A stretch of DNA of 64,000 nt, from assembly GCF_900114245.1 (NCBI RefSeq), contig NZ_FOSK01000017.1, forward strand, positions 40,538 through 104,537, given 5' to 3'. The DNA is from Pseudovibrio ascidiaceicola. Its GTDB lineage: Bacteria > Pseudomonadota > Alphaproteobacteria > Rhizobiales > Stappiaceae. Position numbers and translations under genes: made by a program. Below the pieces are notes generated by a model, which worked only from the letters and a program-made list of their open reading frames with translations, was not told the DNA's origin and made no database searches. Of this stretch, positions 36,584-46,814 are shown piece after piece; position 1 is the stretch's first letter, and the number at the start of each line of letters is the position of its first letter.

Positions 36584-36693
36584 ATCTAGGTTAGGTCGGG
36601 ATTTTATAAAATCTGCTTTTTAAAATCCGGCATGCTTAAACGTGTTGGCCTTATTGTTTGCTCAAATAAGACCAATAGGACTGAGGTGTGCTT

Positions 36694-37254
36694 ATGCCTA
36701 AAAGGGCCCTGATCATTGTCGACTGCCAGAACGATTATTTCCCCGGTGGTAGCTGTCCTTTAGCAGGGCAGGTGGAAGCAGGAAAAAATATTGCCCGTCT
36801 TCTTGAGGTGGTGCGAGATAACGACGAAAACGTCATCCACCTTCAACACATGTACAAAGATAAAACAGAGCCGTATCTGGTAGAGGGATCGCCAGGAGTA
36901 GAGATTAACGAGTGTGCCAGGCCCGTGAACGGGGAGCCTGTTGTCGTTAAAAACTATATGAATGGCTATAAGGATACCAACCTGCAGCAGATCCTCGTTG
37001 AGGCTGGTATTGATGAGATTGTCATGTGTGGTTCTATGAGCCAGAACTGCGTGAACGCGACTGCGCGTCAGACCCTTGACCTGGGTTACCCGCTGACCAT
37101 CATCTACGATGCCTGTGCCACAGAGGATCTTGAATTCAATGGCGTAACTGTCCCTGCGGATCATGTTCACACCGCGATGATGGCGTCTTTAAGGTTCGCG
37201 CATAGCAACGTGATTTCTACCGATGAATTCCTTCAATCGTTGAATGGAGCATAA
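36694..37254 (+). CDS. Isochorismatase-family cysteine hydrolase, copy C
   Basis: A 186-residue hydrolase with triad D10 (VDCQNDYF), K86 (VVVKNYMN) and C119 (GSMSQNC). The register is identical to copies B, D and E. ATG 36694 follows TGAGGTG. It lies 34 bp before copy D and is probably co-transcribed with it. Confidence 0.9.
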   Translation: MPKRALIIVDCQNDYFPGGSCPLAGQVEAGKNIARLLEVVRDNDENVIHLQHMYKDKTEPYLVEGSPGVEINECARPVNGEPVVVKNYMNGYKDTNLQQILVEAGIDEIVMCGSMSQNCVNATARQTLDLGYPLTIIYDACATEDLEFNGVTVPADHVHTAMMASLRFAHSNVISTDEFLQSLNGA

Positions 37255-37288
37255 TCGACGATTGGGATAAGCAACCTCCTGAGGGGAT

Positions 37289-37837
37289 ATGGCCAAGAAA
37301 GCCCTAATCATTATTGATTGTCAGAACGATTTCTTCCCGGGGGGGAAGTGTGAACTCGAGGGCCAGGTTGAATCTGCTGCAAACATTCAGCGTTTGCTCA
37401 AGAACGCTCGCGATAATGATGAATGCATTGTCCATATCCAGCATTTCTTTAAAGACAAGTACGCCCCGTTCCTTGTTGAGGGAACCATCGGCGCAGAGCT
37501 GCATGATAGTTGCAGTCCCGCTGAGGGGGAGCATGTGGTGGTCAAATATTCCGCCAACAGTTACCTGAACACGAACCTTCAGCAGATTTTAGAGGATGTG
37601 GGTGTTGAGGAAATCGTGATCTGCGGGGGCATGTCTCATATGTGCATTGATGCGGCAGCGCGTGCGACTGTTGATCTTGGTTATCCAATCACCGTTATCT
37701 ACGATGCTTGTGCAACATGTGACCTTGAGTTTGAAGGGGAAGTTGTTCCCGCAAAATATGTCCAAGGGGCGATTATGGCCGCGCTTTCATTTGCCTATGG
37801 CAAGGTTATTTCGACTGAGGAATATCTGGGGCACTGA
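37289..37837 (+). CDS. Isochorismatase-family cysteine hydrolase, copy D
   Basis: A 182-residue hydrolase with triad D10 (IDCQNDFF), K86 (VVVKYSAN) and C119 (GGMSHMC). It is closest by eye to copy E over the N-terminal 75 residues, sharing the segments FFPGGKCELEGQ and VEGTIGAE. The start ATG follows TGAGGGG. The Ser of GSMS is Gly here. Confidence 0.9.
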   Translation: MAKKALIIIDCQNDFFPGGKCELEGQVESAANIQRLLKNARDNDECIVHIQHFFKDKYAPFLVEGTIGAELHDSCSPAEGEHVVVKYSANSYLNTNLQQILEDVGVEEIVICGGMSHMCIDAAARATVDLGYPITVIYDACATCDLEFEGEVVPAKYVQGAIMAALSFAYGKVISTEEYLGH

Positions 37838-37982
37838 GCAGGTTTGTGGTGCGGGCTTTATCAGGTCTGGTGTTTACTCCTAGGTTTTATGAAAAATGCG
37901 GGTTTTTCTAGCTGAGTTCCGTCAATCGATATCTATTAGACTGTTACAGGGTTGGTCTGTCACGTGAGGTGTTGAGCGTAAG

Positions 37983-38543
37983 ATGACGAGAACGGCGTTG
38001 CTGATAATTGACTGTCAGAACGACTTCTTTCCCGGTGGGAAATGTGAGTTGGAAGGGCAGTTCGAGGCTGCGGAGAACATTCAGATGCTGCTTACAAATG
38101 CGCGCGTTAAGGATCAAACCATCGTTCATATCCAGCATCATTTTAAAGAGAAAGACGCGCCTTTTACAGTCGAAGGTACGATCGGCGCAGAGATCCACGA
38201 TATGGCGAAGCCGCTGCCGCACGAACCGATCGTAACCAAGTATACCTCCAACATCTTCCTCAATAACAATCTCAAGCAGATTCTGGATGACGAAAATGTT
38301 GAGGAACTGGTTATCTGCGGGTCTATGAGCAAGGATTGCATTGCAGCTGCAGCACATGCGACGACAGAACTCGGATACCCAATTACGATTATTTATGATG
38401 CATGCGCGACGCGGGAGCCGGGATCTTGTGATACGTCTTCTCAGCAAGAGTTTGTGCAAGCAGCGATAATGGCTTCGCTGTCGTTCATTTGCAGCAATAT
38501 TGTCTCCACAAATGAATATCTGCAGAGACATTCTCCAGCGTAG
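37983..38543 (+). CDS. Isochorismatase-family cysteine hydrolase, copy E
   Basis: A 186-residue hydrolase with triad D10, K86 (IVTKYTSN) and C119 (GSMSKDC). It differs from the others near the C-terminus, where the CATxDLEFxG segment is replaced by CATREPGSCDTSSQQEF, a short insertion near the likely active-site lid. It lies 145 bp after copy D. It converges with the MFS transporter gene. Confidence 0.9.
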   Translation: MTRTALLIIDCQNDFFPGGKCELEGQFEAAENIQMLLTNARVKDQTIVHIQHHFKEKDAPFTVEGTIGAEIHDMAKPLPHEPIVTKYTSNIFLNNNLKQILDDENVEELVICGSMSKDCIAAAAHATTELGYPITIIYDACATREPGSCDTSSQQEFVQAAIMASLSFICSNIVSTNEYLQRHSPA

Positions 38544-38567
38544 GCGTGGATCCTAGGGCATTTGAGA

Positions 38568-39812
38568 TCAGCCGCTGATATTGATCTTTCTCAGGCCAAC
38601 CCAGAATGGACCAATGGCAAGCAGCATAAATGATGCGGCCAGCAGGAATGGTGCGCCCGGATAGTATAGCTCTGCACTGTCTGCTGTGAAGCTGGTGAAC
38701 AGCTGCGTCATCATCAAGGTGGAAAGCACAAGCGTAAGTCCGATGATGCTTGTCAGCGCGCCCTGCAGACGGCCTTGCTTGTCCTGAGAGACGTGATGGC
38801 TCATCAGGGCGATCATGGCAGGTGGGATCATGGCACCAAGCGCTGCTGGTGGCAGGAGCAGGATAACAGTGAGTGTGTTTGGTGCGAATGCGAAACCAAG
38901 CAGTGCGAGCACCGCGAAGAAGAAGCCATAAAGCACGGTCTTTGCTTCGCCTTTGCGCGGAATAATCCAGCGGATAAGACCACCTTTGACGCTGGAGAAG
39001 CCAATGCCGACGATAGCGAGTGAGAGACCTACCTGAGCCGTGGTCCAATTGAAGGCTTCAATTGTGTAGTACGACCAGATTGCCGGATACACAAAGTTTG
39101 CCATTTCAAACAGGAAGAGCGCAATGAAGAGCCACACCAGAACAGGAGACTGGGCGATGTCCATGGCCGCGCCAATAGGGTTTGCTCTGCGCCAGCGAAT
39201 GGCCTTTCTCGCCGACTTTGGTAGAGTTTCCGGCATATAAAATAGGCCGTAAGCAAAGGTTATCGCAATCAGAACTGCGGAAATGTAGAAGGGAACTCGG
39301 ACGCCAAAGAGCGCAAGTGTCCCGCCGATGACCGGGCCAATGACAAAGCCAAAACCGATGGCTGCGCCGACCATGCCGAAGCGGGTGGCGCGCTTGCCGT
39401 TATGCGAGATGTCGGAGACAGCTGCATAGGCCGTGGCGTATGTTGCGCTGGCTATTCCAGCGAAGAGCCTGCCAATGAACAGAACCCATAGGGAGCCTGC
39501 GAAGGTCATGATCAGGTAGTCAACTGTCAGGACAGCGAGAGAAAGTAACAGGACTGGACGACGACCAAAACGGTCGGAAATGGCGCCAACAGCAGGACCG
39601 AAAAGGAATTGCATTGCTGCATAGCTCGCCGCGATGTAACCACCCCAGAGTGCCGCATCTGCAATGGTCGTTTGGCTGAGTTCTGCGACGAGTGCCGGGG
39701 TCACCGGAATGATCAATCCGGCACCAATCGCGTTCAGCAAAACAGTCCCTGCAATGAAGACAAGGGTGTGAAAGTCCTGTTTTGACCTGATAGATTGCAG
39801 TGTCGGCAGCAT
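38568..39812 (-). CDS. MFS transporter, TetA/TCR-like drug:H+ antiporter group
   Basis: A 414-residue 12-helix major facilitator of the DHA1 group. Motif A is present (GAISDRFGRRPVLL) and the antiporter motif C-like GPVIGGTLALFG follows helix 5. The length and N-terminal pattern (NAIGAGLIIPVTPAL) resemble TetA-type exporters. Substrate specificity cannot be read from sequence, so tetracycline resistance should not be assumed. Placed next to the hydrolase array, it may export the substrate or product of that pathway; this is inference. Confidence 0.85.
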   Translation of the reverse strand: MLPTLQSIRSKQDFHTLVFIAGTVLLNAIGAGLIIPVTPALVAELSQTTIADAALWGGYIAASYAAMQFLFGPAVGAISDRFGRRPVLLLSLAVLTVDYLIMTFAGSLWVLFIGRLFAGIASATYATAYAAVSDISHNGKRATRFGMVGAAIGFGFVIGPVIGGTLALFGVRVPFYISAVLIAITFAYGLFYMPETLPKSARKAIRWRRANPIGAAMDIAQSPVLVWLFIALFLFEMANFVYPAIWSYYTIEAFNWTTAQVGLSLAIVGIGFSSVKGGLIRWIIPRKGEAKTVLYGFFFAVLALLGFAFAPNTLTVILLLPPAALGAMIPPAMIALMSHHVSQDKQGRLQGALTSIIGLTLVLSTLMMTQLFTSFTADSAELYYPGAPFLLAASFMLLAIGPFWVGLRKINISG

Positions 39813-39920
39813 TCTTTTCTCGTTTTTTCGCTAAATGCTATGTAACAAAGCGCCCCAGCAAGTAAAGAAAAAACTCAGCATTTGTGCATATGCCGCAGGT
39901 CAATCAATCAGAGTGAAGAT

Positions 39921-40706
39921 CTATTTACGCCACGGTGGTGTTTCTTTAGCAAAGAATGCAGAAATTCCAGCCTGAGCTTCAGTGGTTTCCCATCTATCCG
40001 CTAGGGCATTTGCTGTGTAGTCAATCTGATCTTCTACCGGCATGCGAGCTAAATTCTGACAAAGAGCTTTTGCGTCGGCTACGGCACCCGGTGCGCAGTT
40101 CAAATAAGCTTCTGCTTCTTTCTGTGTTACTGCGTGCAGGTCTTCTGGTGTTGTCACCAATGAGACGAGACCGAGGTGATGGGCTCGTTCCGCACCAAAC
40201 GGGCGGGCATTCATGAAGACTTGTCGAGCGTGACCTTCGCCCAGGCGACGTACAACATAAGTGCCGATGGTTGCTGGGATCAGACCGAGGCGGGTCTCAG
40301 TCAGCGCGAACTTGGTGTTGTCTGCAGCAACCACCAGATCACAGACGCTGAGTATGCCAACTCCGCCACCGTAAGCAGGACCATGAACACGAGCGATCAG
40401 AGGCTTCTTCATGTTGTCGAGGCGTTTCAGCATGCCTGCCAGACGATTGGCTTCCTGCATTTTGCCAATGCGGTCTTTCTCTGCCTGCGCTTGCATCCAT
40501 TTGAGATCGCCGCCAGCACAGAAAGTTTCGCCGTCCGCTGCCAGAATGATTGCGCGGGTCTGCTCGCAGTTGTCCAGTTCTTCAGCAGCAGCGACCAGTT
40601 CGTCCATCATCTGTGCGTTCATAGCATTGTGCTTTTCAGCGCGCGCCAGCAAGAGCGTGGTGATGCCGTTGTCTGCTTTTTCGATGCGAAGGTTTTGATA
40701 AGTCAT
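39921..40706 (-). CDS. liuC: Enoyl-CoA hydratase, probably methylglutaconyl-CoA hydratase
   Basis: A 261-residue crotonase with the oxyanion-hole segment ADGETFCAGGDLKWM and the glycine-rich GPAYGGGVGIL. As the last gene of the leucine operon it should hydrate 3-methylglutaconyl-CoA to HMG-CoA, the step between the carboxylase and the lyase. It overlaps the lyase gene by 4 bp (ATGA). Confidence 0.88.
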   Translation of the reverse strand: MTYQNLRIEKADNGITTLLLARAEKHNAMNAQMMDELVAAAEELDNCEQTRAIILAADGETFCAGGDLKWMQAQAEKDRIGKMQEANRLAGMLKRLDNMKKPLIARVHGPAYGGGVGILSVCDLVVAADNTKFALTETRLGLIPATIGTYVVRRLGEGHARQVFMNARPFGAERAHHLGLVSLVTTPEDLHAVTQKEAEAYLNCAPGAVADAKALCQNLARMPVEDQIDYTANALADRWETTEAQAGISAFFAKETPPWRK

Positions 40707-41566
40707 GCCGCCGCCGCCTCTTTAATGGAGAGAATAAACTCTTGCGTTTGCTCCAGCTTCTCAATGTTGAGGCCGGAGTCGTAGTCCAGTAGCTTTGCCA
40801 TTTTTGCAACGGCCAATGTGCTGACGTTGCCTTTGGCTCCTGGTGCATATGGACAACCACCGAGACCACCGATGGCTGAATCGAACGTGCGAAGGCCCAT
40901 TTTGATGCTGGACATGATGTTGGCCAGAGCCAAGTCCTTGGTGTCGTGGAAATGGCCTGCGAGTTGCTCAGCTGGAATGACTTTTAGAACGGCCTCCAGC
41001 ATCGCTTCTGTGGTTTCTGGAGTTGCCGCGCCAATTGTGTCGCCGAGTGAGACCTCATAACAACCCATCTGCAGCAAACGTTCTGAAACCATTGCTACGT
41101 TCTGGACTGGTGTTGGGCCGTCATATGGGCACTCAACGATGCAAGAGACGTAACCGCGGACCGGGATGCCGTCTGCTTTTGCTGCGTCTACGATTGGAGC
41201 AAAGCGTTCGAAGCTCTCTTCAATAGAACAGTTGATGTTCTTTTGAGAGAAGCCCTCAGATGCGGATGCAAAGACCGCAACTTCGTCAGCTCCAGACGCC
41301 TTAGCACGCTCATAGCCTTTGATATTTGGCGTTAGCGCAGTGTAGCGAATGCCCGGCTTGCGTGTGATGCCTGCAAAAACCTCTCCAGCATCTGCCATTT
41401 GCGGCACCCATTTGGGCGAGACAAAGCTGGATGTTTCAATCTTTTCAAACCCACACTCGGAGAGGCGGTTGATCAGCTCGATCTTGTTCGCTGTCGGGAT
41501 CAGCGTTTTTTCATTTTGCAGGCCGTCGCGCGGGCCCATCTCAAAAATGTTTAGTTTCTTGCTCAT
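40703..41566 (-). CDS. liuE: Hydroxymethylglutaryl-CoA lyase
   Basis: A 287-residue HMG-CoA lyase that splits HMG-CoA into acetoacetate and acetyl-CoA. The DRE-TIM signature is seen in MGPRDGLQNEK, the metal-binding HFHDT in GHFHDTKDLALAN, and the catalytic Cys in GLGGCPYAPGAKGNVS. It sits in the liu operon between the acyl-CoA synthetase and the hydratase. Confidence 0.95.
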   Translation of the reverse strand: MSKKLNIFEMGPRDGLQNEKTLIPTANKIELINRLSECGFEKIETSSFVSPKWVPQMADAGEVFAGITRKPGIRYTALTPNIKGYERAKASGADEVAVFASASEGFSQKNINCSIEESFERFAPIVDAAKADGIPVRGYVSCIVECPYDGPTPVQNVAMVSERLLQMGCYEVSLGDTIGAATPETTEAMLEAVLKVIPAEQLAGHFHDTKDLALANIMSSIKMGLRTFDSAIGGLGGCPYAPGAKGNVSTLAVAKMAKLLDYDSGLNIEKLEQTQEFILSIKEAAAA

Positions 41567-41572
41567 CGCTTA

Positions 41573-43204
41573 TCAAACCTCCTCGTCGATAGCGCGGGCA
41601 CGAAGTTCTCTGCGGATAACCTTTCCGGTTGTTGTCATTGGCAGGGCTTCGACAAATTCCAGTTCACGTGGATATTCATGCGCAGCTAATCGCTGTTTTA
41701 CAAAATCAGAAAGTTCCTTGGCCAGTTCGTCGGATGGCTCAACACCTTCCTTCAGCACAATGTAGGCTTTGACGATCTCGGTGCGTAGCTTGTCTGGCTT
41801 GCCGATGACACCTGCCATGGCAACTGTGTCGTGTTTCAGCAGGCAGTCTTCAATCTCACCGGGACCGATGCGGTAACCAGATGAGGTGATGACATCATCA
41901 TCGCGGCCAACAAACTGGATCCAGCCATCCTTATCCATCACGCCTTTGTCGCCCGTGATGAGAAACTCGCCAGAGAACTTCTTTTTCGTGGCTTCCGGAT
42001 TGTTCCAGTATTGGAGGAACATGACGGGGTTTGGTGCGCGAACGCCAATATTGCCAAGCTGGCCAGCTTCGAGAACGGTGCCTTTGTCGTCTACGATTTG
42101 CACATCAAAGCCCGGTACGGCTTTGCCGGTGACGCCGGGACGGGTTTCCATCAGTTCTGCGCAAGTGGAGACAACGAGGTTGCATTCGGTCTGGCCATAG
42201 AACTCGCTGATTGTCAGGCCAAACGTGTCTTGGCCCCATTGGATCAGCTCTGCGCCAAGGGCTTCGCCGCCACTGCCGAGGGAGCGGAGGGAATAGGTCC
42301 AGCGGTCCTTCGGGTTCTCAACCTGCCGCATCATCTTCAACGCGGTTGGTGGGATGAAGGCGTTGCGAATTTTCAGATCCTGCATCAGCTGAAAAGCTGC
42401 TTCGCCGCTGAACTTTTTGAAGCGACAGGCAACGACTGTAACGCCGTGGTGCAGGCTCGGCAGGAGAACATCAATCAAACCGCCAATCCATGCCCAGTCC
42501 GCAGGCGTCCAGAAACGGTCACCTTCCTTCGGGAACATGTTGTGCGGCATCTCCACACCGGGCAGGTGACCCAGCAGCGTGCGGTGTGCATGCAGCGCGC
42601 CTTTCGGCTGGCCTGTGGTGCCAGAGGTGTAGATGATGATGGCAGGATCTTCAGCCTTCGTCTTCACCGGTGTGAAGTCTTCGCTCTGCTCTGCCATTTC
42701 TGCATGGAGTGAGCGGGTGCCAAAGTCAGTGCCCTCAATGTTCAGGATTAGTTCAAGCTCTGGTAGGCTTTCGCGGATCTTTTCAAGCTTTGCAGCACCA
42801 GCGTTGTTGGTGATGAGAGCTTTGGCGCCGGAGTTACCCAGTCGGTACTCCAGTGCCTCTTCGCCAAACAGGGAGAAGAGCGGAATGGAGATGCCGCCGA
42901 GCTTGTGAATTGCAATATGAGAGAAGGCTGTTTCTGGTGCTTGCGGCAGCAGGATGCCGACGCGATCACCGCGGATTATGCCTTGAGATAGGAGCAGATT
43001 GGCCAGCTGATTGCTCAGCTTTTTCAAGTCACCAAAGCTGTAGGTGGTTGTTGGCCCGTCTTCTTCGGCGAAGATGAGTGCTTCGCGGGCGGCGTCTTTG
43101 TCCGCCCACTTGTCACAGATATCTACGCCAATGTTAAAGAACTCCGGGATGTCCCACTGAAACTTTTCTCGGAGTTCCTCATAGGTATTCGCTGATGGCA
43201 ACAA
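41573..43204 (-). CDS. AMP-forming acyl-CoA synthetase of the liu operon
   Basis: A 543-residue ANL-superfamily ligase. The AMP-binding motif IIYTSGTTGQPKG, the motif YGQTECN and the C-terminal lysine region (PMTTTGKVIRRELR) are intact, so it should activate a carboxylic acid with ATP and CoA. In the liu setting the substrate may be acetoacetate, isovalerate or a medium-chain acid; sequence alone does not decide. The start is TTG, preceded by GGAGGAA that lies within the last Glu codons of the carboxylase alpha gene. Confidence 0.88.
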   Translation of the reverse strand: MLPSANTYEELREKFQWDIPEFFNIGVDICDKWADKDAAREALIFAEEDGPTTTYSFGDLKKLSNQLANLLLSQGIIRGDRVGILLPQAPETAFSHIAIHKLGGISIPLFSLFGEEALEYRLGNSGAKALITNNAGAAKLEKIRESLPELELILNIEGTDFGTRSLHAEMAEQSEDFTPVKTKAEDPAIIIYTSGTTGQPKGALHAHRTLLGHLPGVEMPHNMFPKEGDRFWTPADWAWIGGLIDVLLPSLHHGVTVVACRFKKFSGEAAFQLMQDLKIRNAFIPPTALKMMRQVENPKDRWTYSLRSLGSGGEALGAELIQWGQDTFGLTISEFYGQTECNLVVSTCAELMETRPGVTGKAVPGFDVQIVDDKGTVLEAGQLGNIGVRAPNPVMFLQYWNNPEATKKKFSGEFLITGDKGVMDKDGWIQFVGRDDDVITSSGYRIGPGEIEDCLLKHDTVAMAGVIGKPDKLRTEIVKAYIVLKEGVEPSDELAKELSDFVKQRLAAHEYPRELEFVEALPMTTTGKVIRRELRARAIDEEV

Positions 43205-43207
43205 CGG

Positions 43208-45196
43208 TTATTCCTCCTCCTCAAGCGTGAGGAGTATAACGCCTTCTTCCACCTGGTCACCCGCAGATGCCATCACTTCAGCCACAACGCCGTCACGCGG
43301 TGCTTTGAGAGAGTGTTCCATCTTCATGGCTTCGGTCACGATCAACGTATCGCCTTCAGAAACCTCGTCACCCGGCTTACAGTTTACTGCCCGTACAAGA
43401 CCTGGCATTGGCGAGGCAATTGCATTGCCTGAGGCAGTGTTGTCGTCTTGCTCTGCCAGATGATCCGGCAAATCAAAACGCCATGTAACACCGTCGGAGA
43501 ATAATGTGAGACTGGTGTCTTCTGCGAAGAAATCAGCTGAGGTGATCTGGCCGGCAAAATCCACGCGCATGTGGTTGTTGTCTACGGAGAGGATCTGCAA
43601 ATTGAAGGTTTCACCATCAATCGTAACGGTCAGGCTACCATCATGATGACGGTTTGCCACAACTTCGGTGACTTCGTCACGCCAAGACAGATGCGCAATT
43701 TGCTGTGCTGCTGTCCAATGACGCCAACCTGTGAGGCTCACCCACGGATCGTTATGGACCAATGCAGTTTCAGTTGCAAAGCCGAGCTCGATGAGAGCTG
43801 CCATTGCGAACGCGTGCTTGGTTGGTGCTGTCGGCTTGGTGAGGGTTTCCAGTTCACGGTCAATGAGGCCCGTATCCATCTCACCTTTTGCGAAGCCTTC
43901 GTGGTTACAGAGGCGATGCAGGAAGGTGATGTTGGTGGTGCAGCCAACTGCCTGGCTCTTTTCCAAGGCCAGAGACATTTTTGCCAGAGCAGCTTCACGG
44001 GTTTCGCCGTGGCAGATCACCTTTGCAATCATTGGATCGTAGTAAGGGGTGATCGTATCGCCTTTGCGTACACCGCTGTCGATACGAGCGAACAATTCCG
44101 GCAGTTTCAGCTCGTTCAAAGTTCCGGTTGCTGGCAGGAAGCCTGCTTCAGCATCCTCTGCGTAGATACGTGCCTCGAATGCGTGACCGAAGATTGTGAG
44201 CTCGTCCTGCATCAGAGGTAGTTTGCCACCAGCTGCTACGGAGAGCTGCCAGTTGACCAAGTCCTGACCGGTGATGGCTTCCGTGACTGGGTGTTCCACC
44301 TGAAGGCGCGTGTTCATCTCCATGAACCAGAAACGGTCAGATCGTAGACCTTCTGAGCCATCAACAATGAACTCAACGGTTCCAGCGCCTTCATACCCCA
44401 CGGCCTGAGCTGCTTTAACGGCAGCATTACCCATGGCGCTGCGCATCTCTTCTGTCATGCCGGGGGCAGGGGCTTCTTCGATCACCTTTTGGTGGCGACG
44501 CTGCAAGGAGCAGTCGCGCTCGAACAGGTGTACTGCATTGCCATGACCATCACAGAAGACCTGCACCTCGATGTGGCGTGGTGACAGGATGTACTTCTCG
44601 ATGAGGACGCGTGGGTCACCAAAGCTGGACTGACCTTCGCGCTGAGCGCCTTCCAGAGCTTCAAAGAAGTCTGCCGGATCATCAACACGGCGCATGCCTT
44701 TGCCGCCTCCGCCTGCGCGGGCTTTGATGAGGACCGGATAGCCGATCTTGTCGGATTCACTTTTCAGGAACTCAGCGTCCTGGTTGCTGCCATGATAACC
44801 CGGTACGACTGGAACGCCGGATTCTTCCATGAGTTTTTTGGCAGCATCTTTAAGGCCCATAGCGCGGATTGCGTCCGCGGGTGGGCCGATGAAGACAAGG
44901 CCAGCTGCTTCGACAGCTTCCACGAACTCCGGGTTTTCTGAAAGAAAACCGTAGCCCGGATGGATGGCGTCTGCGCCGCTGGTTTTGGCAGCGTTGAGTA
45001 GCTCTGGAATGTTGAGGTAGCTCTCCGCCACTGGCGCAGGGCCAAGGCGATAAGCCTCATCAGCCATCTGCACGTGGCGAGCATCGCGGTCTGCATCTGA
45101 GTAGACAGCAACAACCTTGATGCCGAGGGCTTTGGCGGATTTTGCAACACGGCAAGCAATCTCGCCACGGTTCGCAATAAGGATTTTCTTGAACAT
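43208..45196 (-). CDS. liuD: Methylcrotonyl-CoA carboxylase, biotin-containing alpha subunit
   Basis: A 662-residue subunit: biotin carboxylase domain (MFKKILIANRGEIACRV, Gly-rich ATP loop ARAGGGGKGMRRV, MNTRLQVEHPVTE), then a BT linker region, and a C-terminal biotinyl domain with the modified Lys in EAMKMEH. It carboxylates biotin and works with LiuB to form methylglutaconyl-CoA. ATG 45196 is chosen because it matches the family N-terminus and follows AAGGGG; an upstream open frame within the beta subunit gene is not coding. Adjacent genes make the leucine role nearly certain. Confidence 0.95.
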   Translation of the reverse strand: MFKKILIANRGEIACRVAKSAKALGIKVVAVYSDADRDARHVQMADEAYRLGPAPVAESYLNIPELLNAAKTSGADAIHPGYGFLSENPEFVEAVEAAGLVFIGPPADAIRAMGLKDAAKKLMEESGVPVVPGYHGSNQDAEFLKSESDKIGYPVLIKARAGGGGKGMRRVDDPADFFEALEGAQREGQSSFGDPRVLIEKYILSPRHIEVQVFCDGHGNAVHLFERDCSLQRRHQKVIEEAPAPGMTEEMRSAMGNAAVKAAQAVGYEGAGTVEFIVDGSEGLRSDRFWFMEMNTRLQVEHPVTEAITGQDLVNWQLSVAAGGKLPLMQDELTIFGHAFEARIYAEDAEAGFLPATGTLNELKLPELFARIDSGVRKGDTITPYYDPMIAKVICHGETREAALAKMSLALEKSQAVGCTTNITFLHRLCNHEGFAKGEMDTGLIDRELETLTKPTAPTKHAFAMAALIELGFATETALVHNDPWVSLTGWRHWTAAQQIAHLSWRDEVTEVVANRHHDGSLTVTIDGETFNLQILSVDNNHMRVDFAGQITSADFFAEDTSLTLFSDGVTWRFDLPDHLAEQDDNTASGNAIASPMPGLVRAVNCKPGDEVSEGDTLIVTEAMKMEHSLKAPRDGVVAEVMASAGDQVEEGVILLTLEEEE

Positions 45197-45206
45197 ACCG
45201 AGCCCC

Positions 45207-46814
45207 TTACATGCGGAAGACGCCGAATGGCGTGTCTTCGATTGGTGCGTTGAGGCTTGCTGCGATGGACAGTGCCAGGACGTCACGAGTTTTGCGCGGG
45301 TCGACAATGCCGTCATCCCAGAGGCGTGCAGAGGCGTAGAGCGGGTGTCCTTGCTCTTCAAACTGATCAATGATCGGCTGTTTGAAGGTTGCTTCTTCTT
45401 CCGCTGACCAAGTGCCGCCTTTGCGCTCAATGCCGTCACGGCGCACTGTTGCCAGTACGCCGGCAGCTTGCGGGCCGCCCATGACGGAGATGCGGGAGCT
45501 TGGCCATGTCCAGAGCATGCGCGGTGAGTAAGCCCGGCCACACATGCCGTAGTTGCCAGCGCCGAAGGAACCGCCAATGAGCATGGTGATTTTTGGAACT
45601 TTTGCGCATGCCACGGCTGTTACCAGCTTAGCGCCATCTTTTGCGATGCCGCCTGCCTCATACTTCTGCCCGACCATGAAGCCGGTGATGTTTTGCAGGA
45701 AGACCAGCGGGATTTTACGCTGACAGCACAGCTCTACAAAGTGGGCGCCTTTAAGCGCGGCTTCTGAGAACAGAATACCGTTGTTGGCGATAATGCCGAC
45801 AGGCATACCGTGGATGTGAGCGAATCCGGTGACGAGCGTGGTGCCGTAGCGGGCTTTGAACTCATCAAAGCGAGAGCCATCCACCACGCGGGCGATGACT
45901 TCACGCACGTCGTATGGTGTTTTCAGATCCGCAGGGACAACGCCGAGGATTTCTTCTGGATCGTAGAGCGGATCTTCCGGCGTTTGCAGCTGAAGCTGGT
46001 CTGGCTTGCGACGGTTGAGGTTGGACACAGCCTGACGGGCCAGTGCCAAAGCATGAGCATCGTCACGGGCCAAGTGGTCTGCCACACCGGAGAGGCGGGT
46101 GTGAACATCCCCACCGCCCAGATCTTCAGCAGAAACCACTTCGCCCGTGGCGGCTTTCACCAGTGGAGGACCGGCGAGGAAAATGGTGCCTTGCTCTTTT
46201 ACGATGATGGTCTCATCACACATGGCTGGCACATATGCGCCACCCGCGGTACAGGAACCCATAACCACCGCGATTTGCGGAATGCCTTTTGCAGACATGT
46301 TGGCTTGATTGTAGAAGATACGACCAAAGTGCTCTTTGTCCGGAAACACTTCATCCTGCTGGGGCAGGTTAGCGCCGCCAGAATCCACCAAGTAAATGCA
46401 TGTGAGATTGTTCTCCATGGCAATTTCTTGGGCGCGCAGGTGCTTCTTGACTGTCAGCGGATAATAAGTACCGCCCTTCACCGTGGCATCGTTGGCCACG
46501 ATCATGCACTCAATGCCGTTGACCCGGCCAATGCCGGTGACTATGCCAGCTGAAGGCGAGGCGCCCTCATACATGTTGTGGGCAGCAAACTGGCCAACTT
46601 CCAGAAATGGAGAACCCGGGTCGATCAGACGGGCAACGCGCTCACGCGGGAGGATCTTGCCGCGGGACACGTGCCGTTCGCGAGGGCCTTCGCCCCCGCC
46701 CAAAAGGGCTTGCTGGCTTGCTGTGCGCACCTCATCCATTGCGGCGAGATGCAGGGCGCGGTTGTTTTTGTAACTTTCCGAACCCGTTGCAGCTTGAGAC
46801 TTGATAACAGCCAT
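45207..46814 (-). CDS. liuB: Methylcrotonyl-CoA carboxylase beta subunit
   Basis: A 535-residue carboxyltransferase subunit of the crotonase-like type. Landmarks: [35 protein letters not shown], and the C-terminal [19 protein letters not shown], which are typical of methylcrotonyl-CoA carboxylases rather than propionyl-CoA carboxylases. Its start overlaps the liuA stop (TAATG). Confidence 0.95.
   Translation of the reverse strand: MAVIKSQAATGSESYKNNRALHLAAMDEVRTASQQALLGGGEGPRERHVSRGKILPRERVARLIDPGSPFLEVGQFAAHNMYEGASPSAGIVTGIGRVNGIECMIVANDATVKGGTYYPLTVKKHLRAQEIAMENNLTCIYLVDSGGANLPQQDEVFPDKEHFGRIFYNQANMSAKGIPQIAVVMGSCTAGGAYVPAMCDETIIVKEQGTIFLAGPPLVKAATGEVVSAEDLGGGDVHTRLSGVADHLARDDAHALALARQAVSNLNRRKPDQLQLQTPEDPLYDPEEILGVVPADLKTPYDVREVIARVVDGSRFDEFKARYGTTLVTGFAHIHGMPVGIIANNGILFSEAALKGAHFVELCCQRKIPLVFLQNITGFMVGQKYEAGGIAKDGAKLVTAVACAKVPKITMLIGGSFGAGNYGMCGRAYSPRMLWTWPSSRISVMGGPQAAGVLATVRRDGIERKGGTWSAEEEATFKQPIIDQFEEQGHPLYASARLWDDGIVDPRKTRDVLALSIAASLNAPIEDTPFGVFRM

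Noticed and set aside
38568..39812. Tetracycline resistance determinant
   Set aside because: TetA-like MFS pattern only; substrate cannot be read from sequence, so only the transporter group is given.
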